DNA from: Diospyros lotus
Taxonomy: Eukaryota > Streptophyta > Magnoliopsida > Ericales > Ebenaceae
NCBI RefSeq assembly: GCF_014633365.1
Contig: NC_068351.1
Location: 15,754,907 to 15,818,906, forward strand
DNA length: 64,000 nucleotides
Direction: 5' to 3'
Part shown: positions 48,397 to 60,250 of the stretch, in pieces
How the letters are laid out: every line of letters begins with the position of its first letter
How positions within the stretch are numbered: the stretch's first letter is position 1
Notes under the pieces: generated by a model
Databases searched by the model: none
What the model saw: the letters and a program-made list of their open reading frames with translations, nothing else
Told to the model about the DNA's origin: nothing
Made by a program: the position numbers and the translations under genes

Positions 48397-51300
48397 GTCA
48401 TCGGGTTTTGTGGGGCCATGAAACCTGATTTTTTAATAAAAATGGTTTTTTTTTTTTTTTGGCAATGGGAATTTTCAATGTTGCCTAATAAAAAATAATG
48501 TATTTTTACATTTTTTGACTTGATTAAATTTATAATTCACAAGAAATAACAATGGAATGATAATAAAACACAACCAATACATAATTAAGTGTTCTAACTA
48601 CTAACAACATTGGATTAAATTGATGTAATGATTATGAAATTTATCCAAAAATAAAAGTATAATTTTTAAACAATAATTTATTTTTGGGACTATTGAATAA
48701 CTTGGAAAACTCCCGTGGCCAAGAAAAGAAAAAAATGATAAAAATAACCATTTTAATAAAAAAAAATCGGGCTTTGTGGGGTCACAAAACCCGGCCCGGG
48801 TTTTATGGGCTCTGGTTTTGTGGGGCCACAAAACCTAATTTTTTAATAAAAATCATTTTTTGATCTTTTTTTTTTTTTTGCCATGGGATATTTCAAAGTT
48901 ACCCAATAAAAAATGATGTATTTTTATATTTTATAACTTAATTGAATTTATAATTCACAATAAATAACAATGGGATGATAATAATAAAACACGATCAATA
49001 CATGATTAAGTGTTCTAACTATTAATAATATTTGATTAAATTGATATAATGATTATAAAATTTACCCAAAAATACAAGTATAATTTTTAAACAATAATTT
49101 ATTTTTGGTACTATTGGATAACTTGAAAAAATACCATGGCCAAGAAAAGAAAAAAAATATCAAAATAACTATTTTAATAAAGAAAATCGGGCTTTGTGGG
49201 CCCGGGTTTTGTGGGGCCATGAAACCTGATTTTTTAATAAAAATTATTTTTTGATTTTTTTTTTTTTGGCATGGGATATTACAAAGTTACCCAATAAAAA
49301 ATAATGTATTTTTTACCTTTTTTAACTTGATTAAATTTATAATTCACAAGAAATAACAATGGAATGATAATAAAACACAACCAATACATGATTAAGTGTT
49401 CTAACTACTAACAATATCGGATTAAATTGATGTAATGATTATAAAATTTATCTAAAAATAAAAGTATAATTTTTAAACAATAATTTATTTTTGGGAGTAT
49501 TGAATAACTTGAAAAAATCCTATGGCCAAGAAAAGAAAAAAAAGGATAAAAATAACCATTTTAATAAAAAAAATCGGGCTTTGTGGGGCCATGAAACCTG
49601 ATTTTTTAATAAAAATCATTTTTTGATTTTTTTTTTTGGCCATGGAATATTACAAAGTTATCCAATAAAAAATAATGTATTTTTATCTTTTTTGACTTGA
49701 TTAAATTTATAATTCACAAGAAATAACAATGAAATGATAATAAAACACAACCAATACATGATTAAGTGTTCTAACTACTAACAACATCGGATTAAATTAA
49801 TGTAATAATTATAAAATTTATCCAAAAATAAAAGCATAATTTTTAAACAATAATTTATTTTTGGGACTATTGAATAACTTGGAAAAATCCCATGGCCAAG
49901 AAAAGAAAAAAAAAAGGATAAAAATAACCATTTTAATAAAAAAAATCGAGCTTTGTGGGGCCATGAAACCTGATTTTTTAATAAAAATCATTTTTTGATA
50001 TTTTTTTTTTTGGCCATGGGATATTACAAAGTTACCCAATAAAAAATAATGTATTTTTACCTATTTTGACTTGATTAAATTTATAATTCACAAGAAATAA
50101 CAATGGAATGATAATAAAACATAACCAATACATGATTAAGTGTTCTAACTACTAACAACATCGGATTAAATTGATATAATGATTATAAAATTTATCCAAA
50201 AATAAAAGTATAATTTTTAAACAATAATTTATTTTTGGGACTATTGAATAACTTGGAAAAATCCAATGGCGAAGAAAAGAAAAAAAAGGATAAAAATAAC
50301 AATTTTAATAAAAACAAATCGGGCTTTATAGGGCCATAAAACCCAGCCCGGGTTTTGTGGGACCATGAAACCTGATTTTTTGAATAAAAATGGATTTTTT
50401 GATCATTTTTTTTTTTTGGCCATGGCATATTTCAAAGTTATCCACTAAAAAATAATGTATTTTTACCTTTTTTTTACTTGATTAAATTTATAATTCACAA
50501 AAAATAACAATGGAATGATAATAAAACATAATCAATACATGATTAAGTGTTCTAACTACTAACAACATTAGATTAAATTGATATAATGATTATAAAATTT
50601 ATCCAAAAATAAAAGTATAATTTTTAAACAATAATTTATTTTTGGGACTATTGAATAAATTTGAAAAATTCCATGGCCAAGAAAAAAAAAGGATAAAAAT
50701 AACAATTTTAATAAAAAAAATCGAGCTTTATGGGCCACAAAACCCGGCCCGGGTTTTGTCGGGCCATGAAATCTGATTTTTTAATAAAAATAAATTTTTT
50801 GATCTTTTTTTTGGGGGGGGGGCCATGGGATTTTTCAAAGTTACCCAATAAAGAGTAATGTATTTTACATTTTTTGACTTGATTAAATTTATAATTCACA
50901 AGAAATAACAATGGAATGATAATAAAACACAATCAATACATGATTAAATGTTTTAACTATTAACAATATTGGATTAAATTGATGTAATGATTATAAAATT
51001 TATCTAAAAATAAAACTATAATAAACAATAATTTATTTTGGGGATTATTGAATAATTTGGCAAAATCCCATGGCCAAGAAATGAAAAAAAAGGATAAAAA
51101 TAATCATTTTAATAAAAAAAATCGGGCTTTGTGGGGCCACAAAACCCGTCCCGGGTTTTGTGGGGCCATGAAACCTGATTTTTTAATAAAAATAGATTTT
51201 TTGATCTTTTTTTTGGGGGGGGCCATGGGATTTTTCAAACTTACCCAATAAAAAATAATGTATTTTTACCTTTTTTGACTTGATTAAATTTATAATTCGC

Positions 51301-54300
51301 AAGAAATAACAATGGAATGATAATAAAACATAACCTATACATGATTAAGGGTGTGTTTGATTGCATTACCTAGAATTTAATTCTAGATAATATTGCCTAA
51401 AAAACAAAAACCATCTCACCCCCTTAGAAAATGAATTCCATGAAAAGAAGTTTTAAATGATTGTACCATACATATTTTTTCATGAAAAAATTAAGAGTGT
51501 TTGATTGTTTTCCATAATTTTTTATGGAAAATATATGTAATCAAACACACTCTAAGTGTTCTAACTACTAACAATATCGGATTAAATTGATATAATGATT
51601 ATAAAATTTATTCAAAAATAAAAGTATAATTTTTAAACAATAATTTATTTTTGGGACTATTGAATAACTTGGAAAAATCCCATGACCAAGAAAAGAAAAG
51701 AAAAAGGATAAGAATAACCATTTTAATAAAAAAAAATCGGGTTTTATGGGGGCCACAAAACCCAGCCCGGGTTTTGTGGGGCCATGAAACCTGATTTTTT
51801 AATAAAAATAGATCTTTAGATCTTTTTTTGGGGGGCATGGGATTTTTCAAAGTTACCCAATAAAAAATAATGTATTTTTATATTTTTTGACTTGATTAAA
51901 TTTATAATTCACAAGAAATAACAATGGAATAATAATAAAACACAACCAATACATGATTAAGTGTTCTAACTACTAACAATATTGGATTAAATTGATGTAA
52001 TGATTATAAAATTTATCCAAAAATAAAAGTATAATTTTTAAACAATAATTTATTTTTGGGACTATTGAATAACTTGGAAAAATCTCAAGGCTAAGAAAAG
52101 AAAAAAAAGGATAAAAAAACAATTTTAATAAAAAAAAATCAGGATTTGTAGGGCCATAAAACCTAATTTTTTTAATAAAAATGTATTTTTTTTTTTTTTT
52201 TTTTGGCCATGGCATATTTCAAAGTTACCCAATAAAAAATAATGTATTTTTATCTTTTTTGACTTGATTAAATTTATAATTCACAAGAAATAACAATGGA
52301 ATGATAATAAAACACAACCAATACATGATTAAGTGTTCTAACTATTAACAATATTAGATTAAATTGATGTAATGATTATAAAATTTATCCAAAAATAAAA
52401 GTATAATTTTTAAACAATAATTTCTTTTTGGGACTATTGAATAACTTGGAAAAATCCCATGGGTAAAAAAAGAAAAAAAAGGATAAAAATAACAATTTTA
52501 ATAAAAAAAATCAGGCTTTGTAGGGCCATAAACCAACCCAGGTTTTGTGGGGCCATGAAACTTGATTTTTTTAATAAAAATGTATTTTTTGATTTTTTTT
52601 TTTGGCCATGGCATATTTTAAAATTACCCACTAAAAAATAATGTATTTTTACCTTTTTTGACTTGATTAAATTTATAATTCACAAGAAATAACAATGGAA
52701 TGATAATAAAACATAATCGATATATGATTAAGTGTTCTAACTACTAACAACATTGGATTAAATTAATATAATGATTATAAAATTTATCTAAAAATAAAAG
52801 TATAATTTTTAAACAATAATTTATTTTTGGGACTATTGAATAAATTTGAAAAATTCCATGGCCAAGAAAAAAAAAAGAATAAAAATAACCATTTTAATAA
52901 AAAAAATCGGGCTTTGTGGGGCTACAAAACCCTGGTTTTGTCGGGCCATGAAACTTGATTTTTTAATAAAAATAAAATTTTGATCTTTTTGTTTTTTGTT
53001 TTTGGGGCTATGGGATTTTTCAAAGTTACCCAATAGAAAGTAATATATTTTACCTTTTTTGACTTGATTAAATTTATAATTCACAAGAAATAACAATGGA
53101 ATGATAATAAAACACAACCAATACGTGATTAAATGTTCTAACTACTAACAATATTGGATTAAATTGATGTAATGATTATAAAATTTATCTAAAAATAAAA
53201 GTATAATTTTTAAATAATAATTTATTTTTGGGACTATTGAATAACTTGAAAAAATTCCATGGCCAAGAAAAGAAAAAAAAAAGGATAAAAATAACCATTT
53301 TAATAAAAAAATCTGGCTTTGTGGGGCCACAAAACCCGGCCTGGGTTTTGTGGGGCCATGAAACCTGATTTTTTAATAAAAATGAATTTTTTGATCTTTT
53401 TTTTTTTTGGGCCATGGGATTTTTCAAACTTACCCGATAAAAAATAATGTATTTTTACCTTTTTTGACTTGATTAAATTTATAATTCACAAGAAATAACA
53501 ATAGAATAATAATAAAACACAACCTATACATGATTAAGTGTTCTAACTACTAACAACATCGGATTAAATTGATGTAATTATTATAAAATTTATCCAAAAA
53601 TAAAGTATAATTTTTAAACAATAATTTTTTTTCGGGACTATTGAATAATTTGGAAAAATCCCATGGCCAAGAAAAGAAAAAAAAAGGATAAAAAAAACAA
53701 TTTTAATAAAAAAAAATCAGGGTTTCTGGGGCCACAAAACCCGGCCCAAGTTTTGTGGGCCCGGGTTTTTTGGGGCCATAAAACCTGATTTTTTTAATAA
53801 AAATAGATTTTTTGATCTTTTTTGGGGGCATGAGATTTTTCAAAGTTACCCAATAAAAAATAATGTATTTTTACCTTTTTTTGACTTTATTAAATTTATA
53901 ATTTACAAGAAATAACAATGGAATGATAATAAAATACAACCTATACATGATTAAGTGTTCTAACTACTAACAACATCGGATTAAATTGATGTAATGATTA
54001 TAAAATTTATCTAAAAATACAAATATAAATTTTAAAGAATAATTTATTTTTGTGACTATTGGATAACTTGGAAAAATCTCATGGCCAAGAAAAGAAAAAA
54101 AAAGTATCAAAAAATCCATTTTAATAAAAGAAATCACGCTTTGTGGGGCTATAAAAGCTGAATTTTTAATAAAAATGGATTTTTTGATCATTTTTTTTTT
54201 TGGCCATGTGATTTTTTAAAGTTACCCAATAAAAAATGATGTTTTTTTTACATTTTTTGGCTTGATTGAATTTATAATTCACAATAAATAATAATGGAAT

Positions 54301-54905
54301 GATAATAAAACACACACAACCACTACATGTTTAAGTGTTCTAACTACTAACAACATTGGATTAAATTGATGTGATTATTATAAAATTTATCAAAAAATAT
54401 AAGCATAATTTTTAAACATTAATTTATTTTTGGGACTGTTGCATAACTTCAAAAAATCCCATAGCCAAAAACAGAAAAAAATAGATAAAAAACTATTTTA
54501 ATAAAAGAAATTAGGCTTTGTGAGGCCACAAAGCCTGACCGAGTTTTGTGGGGCTACAAAACCTAATTCTTTTAATGAAAATTGATTTTTTGATCTTTTT
54601 TTTTTTGGTCCACGAGATTTTTCATAGTTACCCAATAAAAAATTATGTATTTTTACATTTTTTGGCTTAATTGGATTTATAATTCACAATAAACAACAAT
54701 GGAATGATAATAAAACACAACCAATACATGATTAAGTGTTCTAACCACTAATAACATTGAATTAAATTGATATAATGATTATAAAATTTATCAAAAAATA
54801 CAAGTATAATTTTTAAACAATAATTTATTTTTTGGACTATTGGATAACTTTAAAAAATCCCATGGCCAAGAAAAGAAAAAAAAAGATCAAAAAAATTATT
54901 TTAAG
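48397..54905. repeat. Tandem array of a foldback unit, 16 copies
   Basis: A unit of about 370-420 bp repeats head to tail. Counting the marker TTAAGTGTTCTAAC and its variants gives 16 copies (near 48588, 49008, 49390, 49758, 50134, 50541, 50941, 51552, 51960, 52328, 52729, 53130, 53537, 53950, 54332, 54729). Each unit is an imperfect palindrome: one arm includes ATTTTTGGGACTATTGAATA and CCCATGGCCAAG, and the other, reversed, has CCATGGGATTTTTCAAAG and CCCAATAAAAAATAATG. Between the arms, many copies have a GC-rich dyad CCACAAAACCCGG-C-CCGGGTTTTGTGG; shorter copies lack half of it. Open frames on both strands recur only because the unit repeats; no protein domain is present. Confidence 0.92.
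51349..51552. mobile_element. Tourist-like (PIF/Harbinger) MITE, 204 bp
   Basis: The left end is GGGTGTGTTTGATTGCAT and the right end, reversed, GAGTGTGTTTGATTACAT. It is flanked by TAA on both sides (51346-51348, 51553-51555), the 3-bp TWA duplication of this superfamily. It splits the eighth copy of the tandem array inside GATTAAGTGTTC. Confidence 0.9.
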
Positions 54906-55029
54906 AATAATTGAATCACATTTTTTTAATTTTTTGATAATACACATTGTTGTTGCCAAAATACAACAATTAAAATTTATGAAGTGGGGTCCACTCGAGC
55001 TTGGTGTCGAGTGAAGTTGGATTGCCGTA

Positions 55030-55372
55030 AGAGATGTCGCCTTAAAGGAAATTGCCGCTTGGATGCTCGCCGTAGGGCTTCGCCATAAGGTTTCGTCATG
55101 AGCTTCCGTCACAAGGATCCGCCACAAGCTTCGCCACAAGGTTCGCCCCTAGCTCTGCCACAAGCTTTGCCACAAGGCTCGCCACAAGGTTCGCCCCTAA
55201 CTCTGCCACAAGGTTTGCCACAAGGTTCGCCCCTAGCTCTATCACAAGGCTTCGCCACAAGCTCTGCCATAAGGCTTCGCCACAAGCTTCGCCACTATCT
55301 CTGCCACAAGCTTTGCCACAAGGCTTCGCTGTTAGGCTTCGCCGCTAGCTTTGCCACGAGGCTTCGACCCTA
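55030..55372. repeat. GC-rich minisatellite (CGCCACAAG-type)
   Basis: Short imperfect units around GCTTCGCCACAAG and GCTCTGCCACAAG repeat through the interval, including larger blocks such as GGTTCGCCCCTAGCTCTGCC that recur about three times. A 92-codon open frame here (55098-55376) is a translation of the repeat (LPQGSP-type) and not a credible gene. Confidence 0.85.
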
Positions 55373-55915
55373 TTAATGCTGAAAAAATGGGTTAGAAGGC
55401 TCGCGGGAATCTTCCCCGCGAAGACCCTCCGATGCCAAAGTCAGTCCCAAACTCTAATGAAATTGCTCAAAAAGAGAATAGTCCTAGTGTATTCAAGATG
55501 TCTGGATTTTACCAAAGTCAGAAGTCATGTTCATTGTCTTCTAGCTGGATATTTATAGGGCGCGATTTTCAAGGGTGGCTGGTATCGACACGTGGCACTT
55601 GCCGAGTGGGGCTCTTGGCTTTTCGGGAGACGCACACTGCCGCAAGCTTGGGGGCTTGCGACAGTGTAGGAGGTTGGGCTCGCGGCACACTTGGATTTGT
55701 GCTGCGAGCCCCTGCTCATTTTGCGACAGGCTTGCGGCAATTGCCGCGAGCTTAAGCGGTCGAGCTCGCGGCATGATACACTACCGCGAGCCCGCGGGAT
55801 TGCGGCATTTGCCGCTAGCAAACGGACGGGGAGTGGCTTGCGGCAATGTGCAGCGATCTTGCGGCACACTGCCGCGAGCCCGCGTTCTTTGCGCAACTTA
55901 TTTGCTCAATTTCTT
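55373..55915 (-). repeat. LTR-like tract with GC-rich dyads
   Basis: A minus-strand TATA-like element (CCTATAAATATCC, near 55548-55561) and the phrase CCCTCCGATGCCAAAGTCAG near 55425 resemble the promoter/leader of gypsy-type LTRs. From 55678 to 55880 about five short hairpins recur, with arms of the type GCTCGCGGCA and TGCCGCGAGC (for example 55678-55709, 55731-55750, 55764-55791, 55858-55878). No termini were found. Confidence 0.5.
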
Positions 55916-55939
55916 GCCCCCAATTTCTTTGGCCCAACA

Positions 55940-56420
55940 CATATTTTTTCAATTTTTCAATTATTTTTATTTAATCCATTTTATTTATTGTATATGTAAT
56001 ATTATTACATATATTTAATAATAAAAAAATGAAGGGAGGGAACTGAGCGTGGGTTCGAGACTCAACTAGTTATTAAATTTTTTTAAAAATAATTATTATT
56101 AAAAACAATAGTATTTATTTGAAAATATTAATAATTTAATAGTTGAAAATTTATTATTATAATTAAGATTTGTAATTATTATTATAATTGAAAAATAATA
56201 TAAGAATCATTGAATAACAATTTTTCAGTTATTTATTTAATAATACATATATATTTAAAATTTTCAATTATTATTATTTAATTAATTTTATTTGTATGTA
56301 ACAATACATATATATTTAATAATAAAAAAGAGATGGGGACTCACCGTAGGTTCAAAATCCACCCAATTATTAAATTATTAAAAAATAAGAATTCATGTTG
56401 AGAAATAATAATAATATTTT
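55940..56420. repeat. Diverged tandem duplication, period about 305 bp
   Basis: The sequence around TTTATTTATTGTATATGTAA (55980 onward), TATTTAATAATAAAAAA and the GAGCGTGGGTTCGAGACTCAA stretch (about 56045-56065) recurs in diverged form at about 56285-56370 (GACTCACCGTAGGTTCAAAATCC). Confidence 0.65.
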
Positions 56421-57816
56421 AATAATTAAAAATTTATTATTATAATTATGAGGGGTTTCTCGGGCTTCCCTGTGGGGTAAAATAGAAATTCAACCCTTCT
56501 GTTTGTTTTGTATTGAGGGTAGTTTGGTAATATATTGTCTTTATTTTTATTCTTAATTTTTAATTAAAGTGGGGAGTTGAAAAGTCAAAGATTGAGGTAA
56601 AAAGTGGTAAAGTGGCTATTTTTTGTAACTATTTGTTTGTAGGGGGGTAAAAACATTTTTTTGTCAAAAAGGGGTTAAAAACGAATTTTCTATTTGTGGA
56701 AGGGTTATTTTTTGCAATTTCCACTATTATTAGAGAGCAAATAATAGAAGTAGAGAATGGCAAGGGAAAAATGCTAAGAGTTGCAATAAGAAAAAATTAG
56801 CAATGTTTATCATCCAATAGACTTAAAAATCAAATAGAATTAATTTAGATAAATTGATTTATTGCTCGTATTGGGTAACGTATTAATTTACATAATCAGG
56901 GAAGCATGGGACCCAACGACCTCTCTACAGTCCCGCATCAAGTAACATATTTTTGCCTGATGCGAGTAACATATTAGTCTTCATTAATCTGATTGGTTTG
57001 GTTAATTTGGTTCAATATTTTAGTATATTAGTTCTATCTTAAGTTTAAAAATTAGATTTGATCAAAATCATGAGCACGTGAATTTAATCCAAACTGATTT
57101 ATATATATAAATAAATTAAAAATATATAATATTAATATAAATATTCAATGTTATTTGACATATTTTGTCAATTTATTAGTTGTTTGTTGTGAGTTATTTG
57201 TCACTGTTTAAAGTAAATTGTTAATTACTATAAGTCTAAATTATTTGCTGAGCATAGATATTATTTTTTTTAAATGTTTATAACAAAAATTTGAAATTGA
57301 TAAATTATTGTAAATGATTAAGCTTGAGAATTGGGTCCAATCAAATCAATTTTTATTTGGTTGAGTTGGTTTTGTATGGGGATATATTCAATTTTTAATT
57401 CACAGTACTTGATGTAAATCAATTTAATTTTAGGTTCATGTCAAATTCAAAGTATCTCAGTCTATAAACACACTTAAATAGTATTTATTAATTAAAATAT
57501 ATTTTTTAAAAAATGAGACATATAAAGTGTTTAAGAAAAAAAAAAAAAGAAGCTCCATTATGTTTGTTAAAATTATTTGGTAAGCCACTGAAAATAAGTT
57601 ACTTAATTTTTTATTTGAAATTATTCAGATAAATTTATTTCTTCTCCCTCTACATAAATTTATATTGAATCTTACAAATAAAAAAAATAACATATATGTT
57701 TCATAATGCATTTCAAAAAATTTAACAAAGAGTCTAATAAAAATCTTAAAATATTTATGAGTTTTATCTTAACTACTCTGTATATTGGTTTAGAAAGTAT
57801 TCTAATTTTATTTTGG
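56421..57816. other. Intergenic, AT-rich
   Basis: No gene or defined element seen. Confidence 0.5.
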
Positions 57817-57826
57817 TATAATTTTA

Positions 57827-58239
57827 GGGTAAATCACATCAAATATCACTAAATTTTAGTGTGTTTTTCATTTTAGTCACTAAACTTTAACTATTTTCAA
57901 TGTGATCACAAAAATTTAAAAAGTTTTACAATGTGGTCACATATAAAATTTTTCAGTTATTTTATAGTCGGAGCGGGTGACGTGGCGCTGATGTGGCAAA
58001 CAATAAAAATATTATGCAATAATATTTTAACATAATATTATTATATTGACACGTAACACATTCTGATTGGTTGTTATTGCATAATAATTTTTATTATTTA
58101 CCATATTAGCCAGAAAATCTTATATGCGACCACATTGCAAAATTTTTTAAACTTTTGTAATCACATTGAAAAAAAATAAGGTTTAGTAACCAAAATAAAA
58201 AACATACTAAAGTTTAGTAATCTTTGGTGTGATTTACCC
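57827..58239. mobile_element. Mutator-like MITE with 10-bp target duplication
   Basis: 413 bp with terminal inverted repeats of about 120 bp starting GGGTAAATCACA on the left and GGGTAAATCACACC on the right (reversed). Both arms contain the AATGTGATnACAAAA and AATGTGGTC blocks. TATAATTTTA flanks both ends exactly (57817-57826 and 58240-58249). Long inverted repeats and a 9-10 bp duplication point to the Mutator superfamily. No transposase. Confidence 0.88.
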
Positions 58240-58330
58240 TATAATTTTATCTTACTCATCTTAACAAACACTTAAAAGAAAAAATGTTATTAAAAAAACT
58301 CACAAAATTTGAAAGGCATAACTAAACTTA

Positions 58331-59157
58331 GGCCATCTCCAATGCGTCTCCCTATCCCACTCTATATTATATTATAAACAATTCACTCGTTATTCTGATT
58401 TTGACTAAAAAACTGTGTAGACTCAAACAAGACTCCCTAGTCTCCTATTGATTTTATTTATTTATTTTAATAAACTTCAATTCTATTTATTTTATCTTAT
58501 TTATAATTTTCATACATATACGAAATCAATAATCAAATATACAAAATAATCATATACGCGCATAAACAAAATTAATAATTAAATATACAAATTAATAACT
58601 AAATATGCAATATCAATTATCCAATACAAAAATAATAAAAAATATCAAAATCTCACAAACTCATTCTTTGAAAATCTCGGTCTCCATTGACCCCTATGCA
58701 AATCTCAGTCTCCTCTTCATTTGCATCGCTCTCTTCATCCTCATCAACATCTTATAGGGCTAATCATCCTCATCAATTTCACCATTCCCTGGATCATCAT
58801 TCTCGTCATCCAACTTCGACCTCTCACTCTTTATCGTCGTTTTGCTCGTAATCGTCGCTGTTGCTCATCGTCACCGTCGCCTCTGTTGGTCGCTACTATC
58901 GTTGGATCTAATGTCTGCAACTCTATAACCAATTTCACCTTTGCTTGCAATGGATCTTTCTCTTATTGAATTGATGATTGTTGGGGGTGAGGGAAATATG
59001 GCAAGGAGATTTCCATCGCTAACAGTGCACGAGGATTTTCCAAGTTGCCAAATTTTTAGTGAGGGAAATTGACAATAATAAGGATCGATGGAGCTTCGAT
59101 TCTTTATTTTGCTCCTTAAATTTTGGCTAGCTAAATTCACCACATTTGGAGATGGTC
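58331..59157. mobile_element. Terminal-inverted-repeat element, nonautonomous
   Basis: The left end GGCCATCTCCAATG and the right end, reversed, GACCATCTCCAAATG are short inverted repeats of a kind common on plant DNA elements. The 0.8 kb between them has no transposase; open frames at 58721-58969 and 58871-59176 lack known domains. The target duplication is unclear (TTA or TTG). Confidence 0.5.
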
Positions 59158-59487
59158 TTGGGCAAAGCCCATGCAACCACTATAGTCACCCAATCAAGGA
59201 CTTGCCACATCATATTTTAATAATAACACATAATTTGATCAAATGGTGGTTTATAATTTACTAATTTTAACTAAATAAAAGTAGATAACACTATTACGAA
59301 ATTACAAATTTAGTCTAAATTAAAAATACCATTAAAGTGGATTTTTTTTTAATAATTAGCCGTTCATTATTTAACTCTGAATTTTTCATTTCTCATGTCA
59401 ACTCTAAATTTTAATTTCCATTCATTCCGAACGCTGTAAATTTCGAAGCTTGGACGAAACCGAGCCACAAATCTATTTCAGCGGGAC

Positions 59488-59658
59488 ATGGCGAGAGAGA
59501 TGTGGGGAGGACTGCGCCTAGCCGCCATTCCAGAGTTATCGTTCGTCCCTGTTTGCCGGCGACATAGCGCTGTTCCGGCGGCCGTGCGATCTCGACGCCT
59601 GGGGATTGACAATGGCAGCAAGTACTGGGACAAGTTCTACAAACACCACCAAAATAAG
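59488..59658 (+). CDS. METTL2/6/8-like tRNA m3C methyltransferase, exon 1
   Basis: Encodes 57 residues starting at the first ATG of the frame and ending in SKYWDKFYKHHQNK, the conserved entry to the methyltransferase fold of the METTL2/6/8 (yeast Trm140) family, which makes 3-methylcytidine at position 32 of tRNAs. Residues 1-40 are arginine-rich (Arg 3, 10, 24, 25, 34, 36, 37) with only two acidic residues, and differ from the cytosolic plant proteins I remember. This could be an organelle-targeting presequence. The donor GTCCCC follows a complete AAG codon; intron 1 is 135 bp. Confidence 0.85.
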
Positions 59659-59793
59659 GTCCCCCTTAATTATCGCCTCATTACCTGTAACAGATGCTTC
59701 AATTCTTCTTTCTCCTAAATGTTCCTTAAGATAATGCCTATCCTTAGATCTTCGTGACTCTTTCTGCCTAATTGGTTTTTGTGTTCGGTGCAG

Positions 59794-59892
59794 TTCTTCA
59801 AGGACCGCCATTACTTGGAAAAGGACTGGGGACAATACTTCCGCTGCGATGATGAGAATACTACATTACCGCACGGGAAGGTCGTTTTGGAG
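59794..59892 (+). CDS. METTL2/6/8-like methyltransferase, exon 2
   Basis: 33 codons, phase 0 at both ends. It begins FFKDRHYLEKDWGQYF, the family signature directly following the YWD-FYK motif, then an acidic stretch (RCDDENTT), and ends VVLE, the start of the strand leading into SAM-binding motif I. The acceptor is GGTGCAG and the donor GTTCGT. Intron 2 is 358 bp. Confidence 0.87.
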
Positions 59893-60250
59893 GTTCGTTT
59901 TCTGCTTTGCTGTTGTGTATTGACCTCATTATCAAAACTGCAATTGAATAACAGTTCTGGTGGTGCTGAGCAATCCTAAGTGAAATTGTCTTCTTTAATT
60001 ATTGGGCATTTGTTCCAATCGACTATATGCTGTGTCCATGGGGATTAACATGGCTTTGGATGGAGCCAATTGGAGAAACAGGTCCATTTAGCTAATGGAA
60101 GTGATTAGTTTTCAGTGGATTGATTATTTAAGTAAGTTCAGCGTCTTGATTGAATCTCGCGATCACGCTTCATATTCTTCCTCTTCAAAAGTAGTTCTCA
60201 GATCAATTGCTAATCACTGCACAAAACCAATGCCACATTTTTAGTGACAG

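Noticed and set aside
48601..54191. Recurring open frames of 60-94 codons with similar peptides
   Set aside because: They repeat because the array unit repeats; the same unit is open in different frames in different copies, with no conserved start and no domain.
48397..54905. CRISPR array
   Set aside because: The unit is about 400 bp, has no short repeat-spacer structure, lies in a plant nuclear genome and has no cas genes.
55098..55376. Open frame with a repetitive LPQGSP-type peptide
   Set aside because: It is a direct translation of the minisatellite.
56045..56065. SINE B-box (GGGTTCGAGACTC)
   Set aside because: No A box at the right distance upstream and no A- or T-tail, so a tRNA-derived SINE is not supported.
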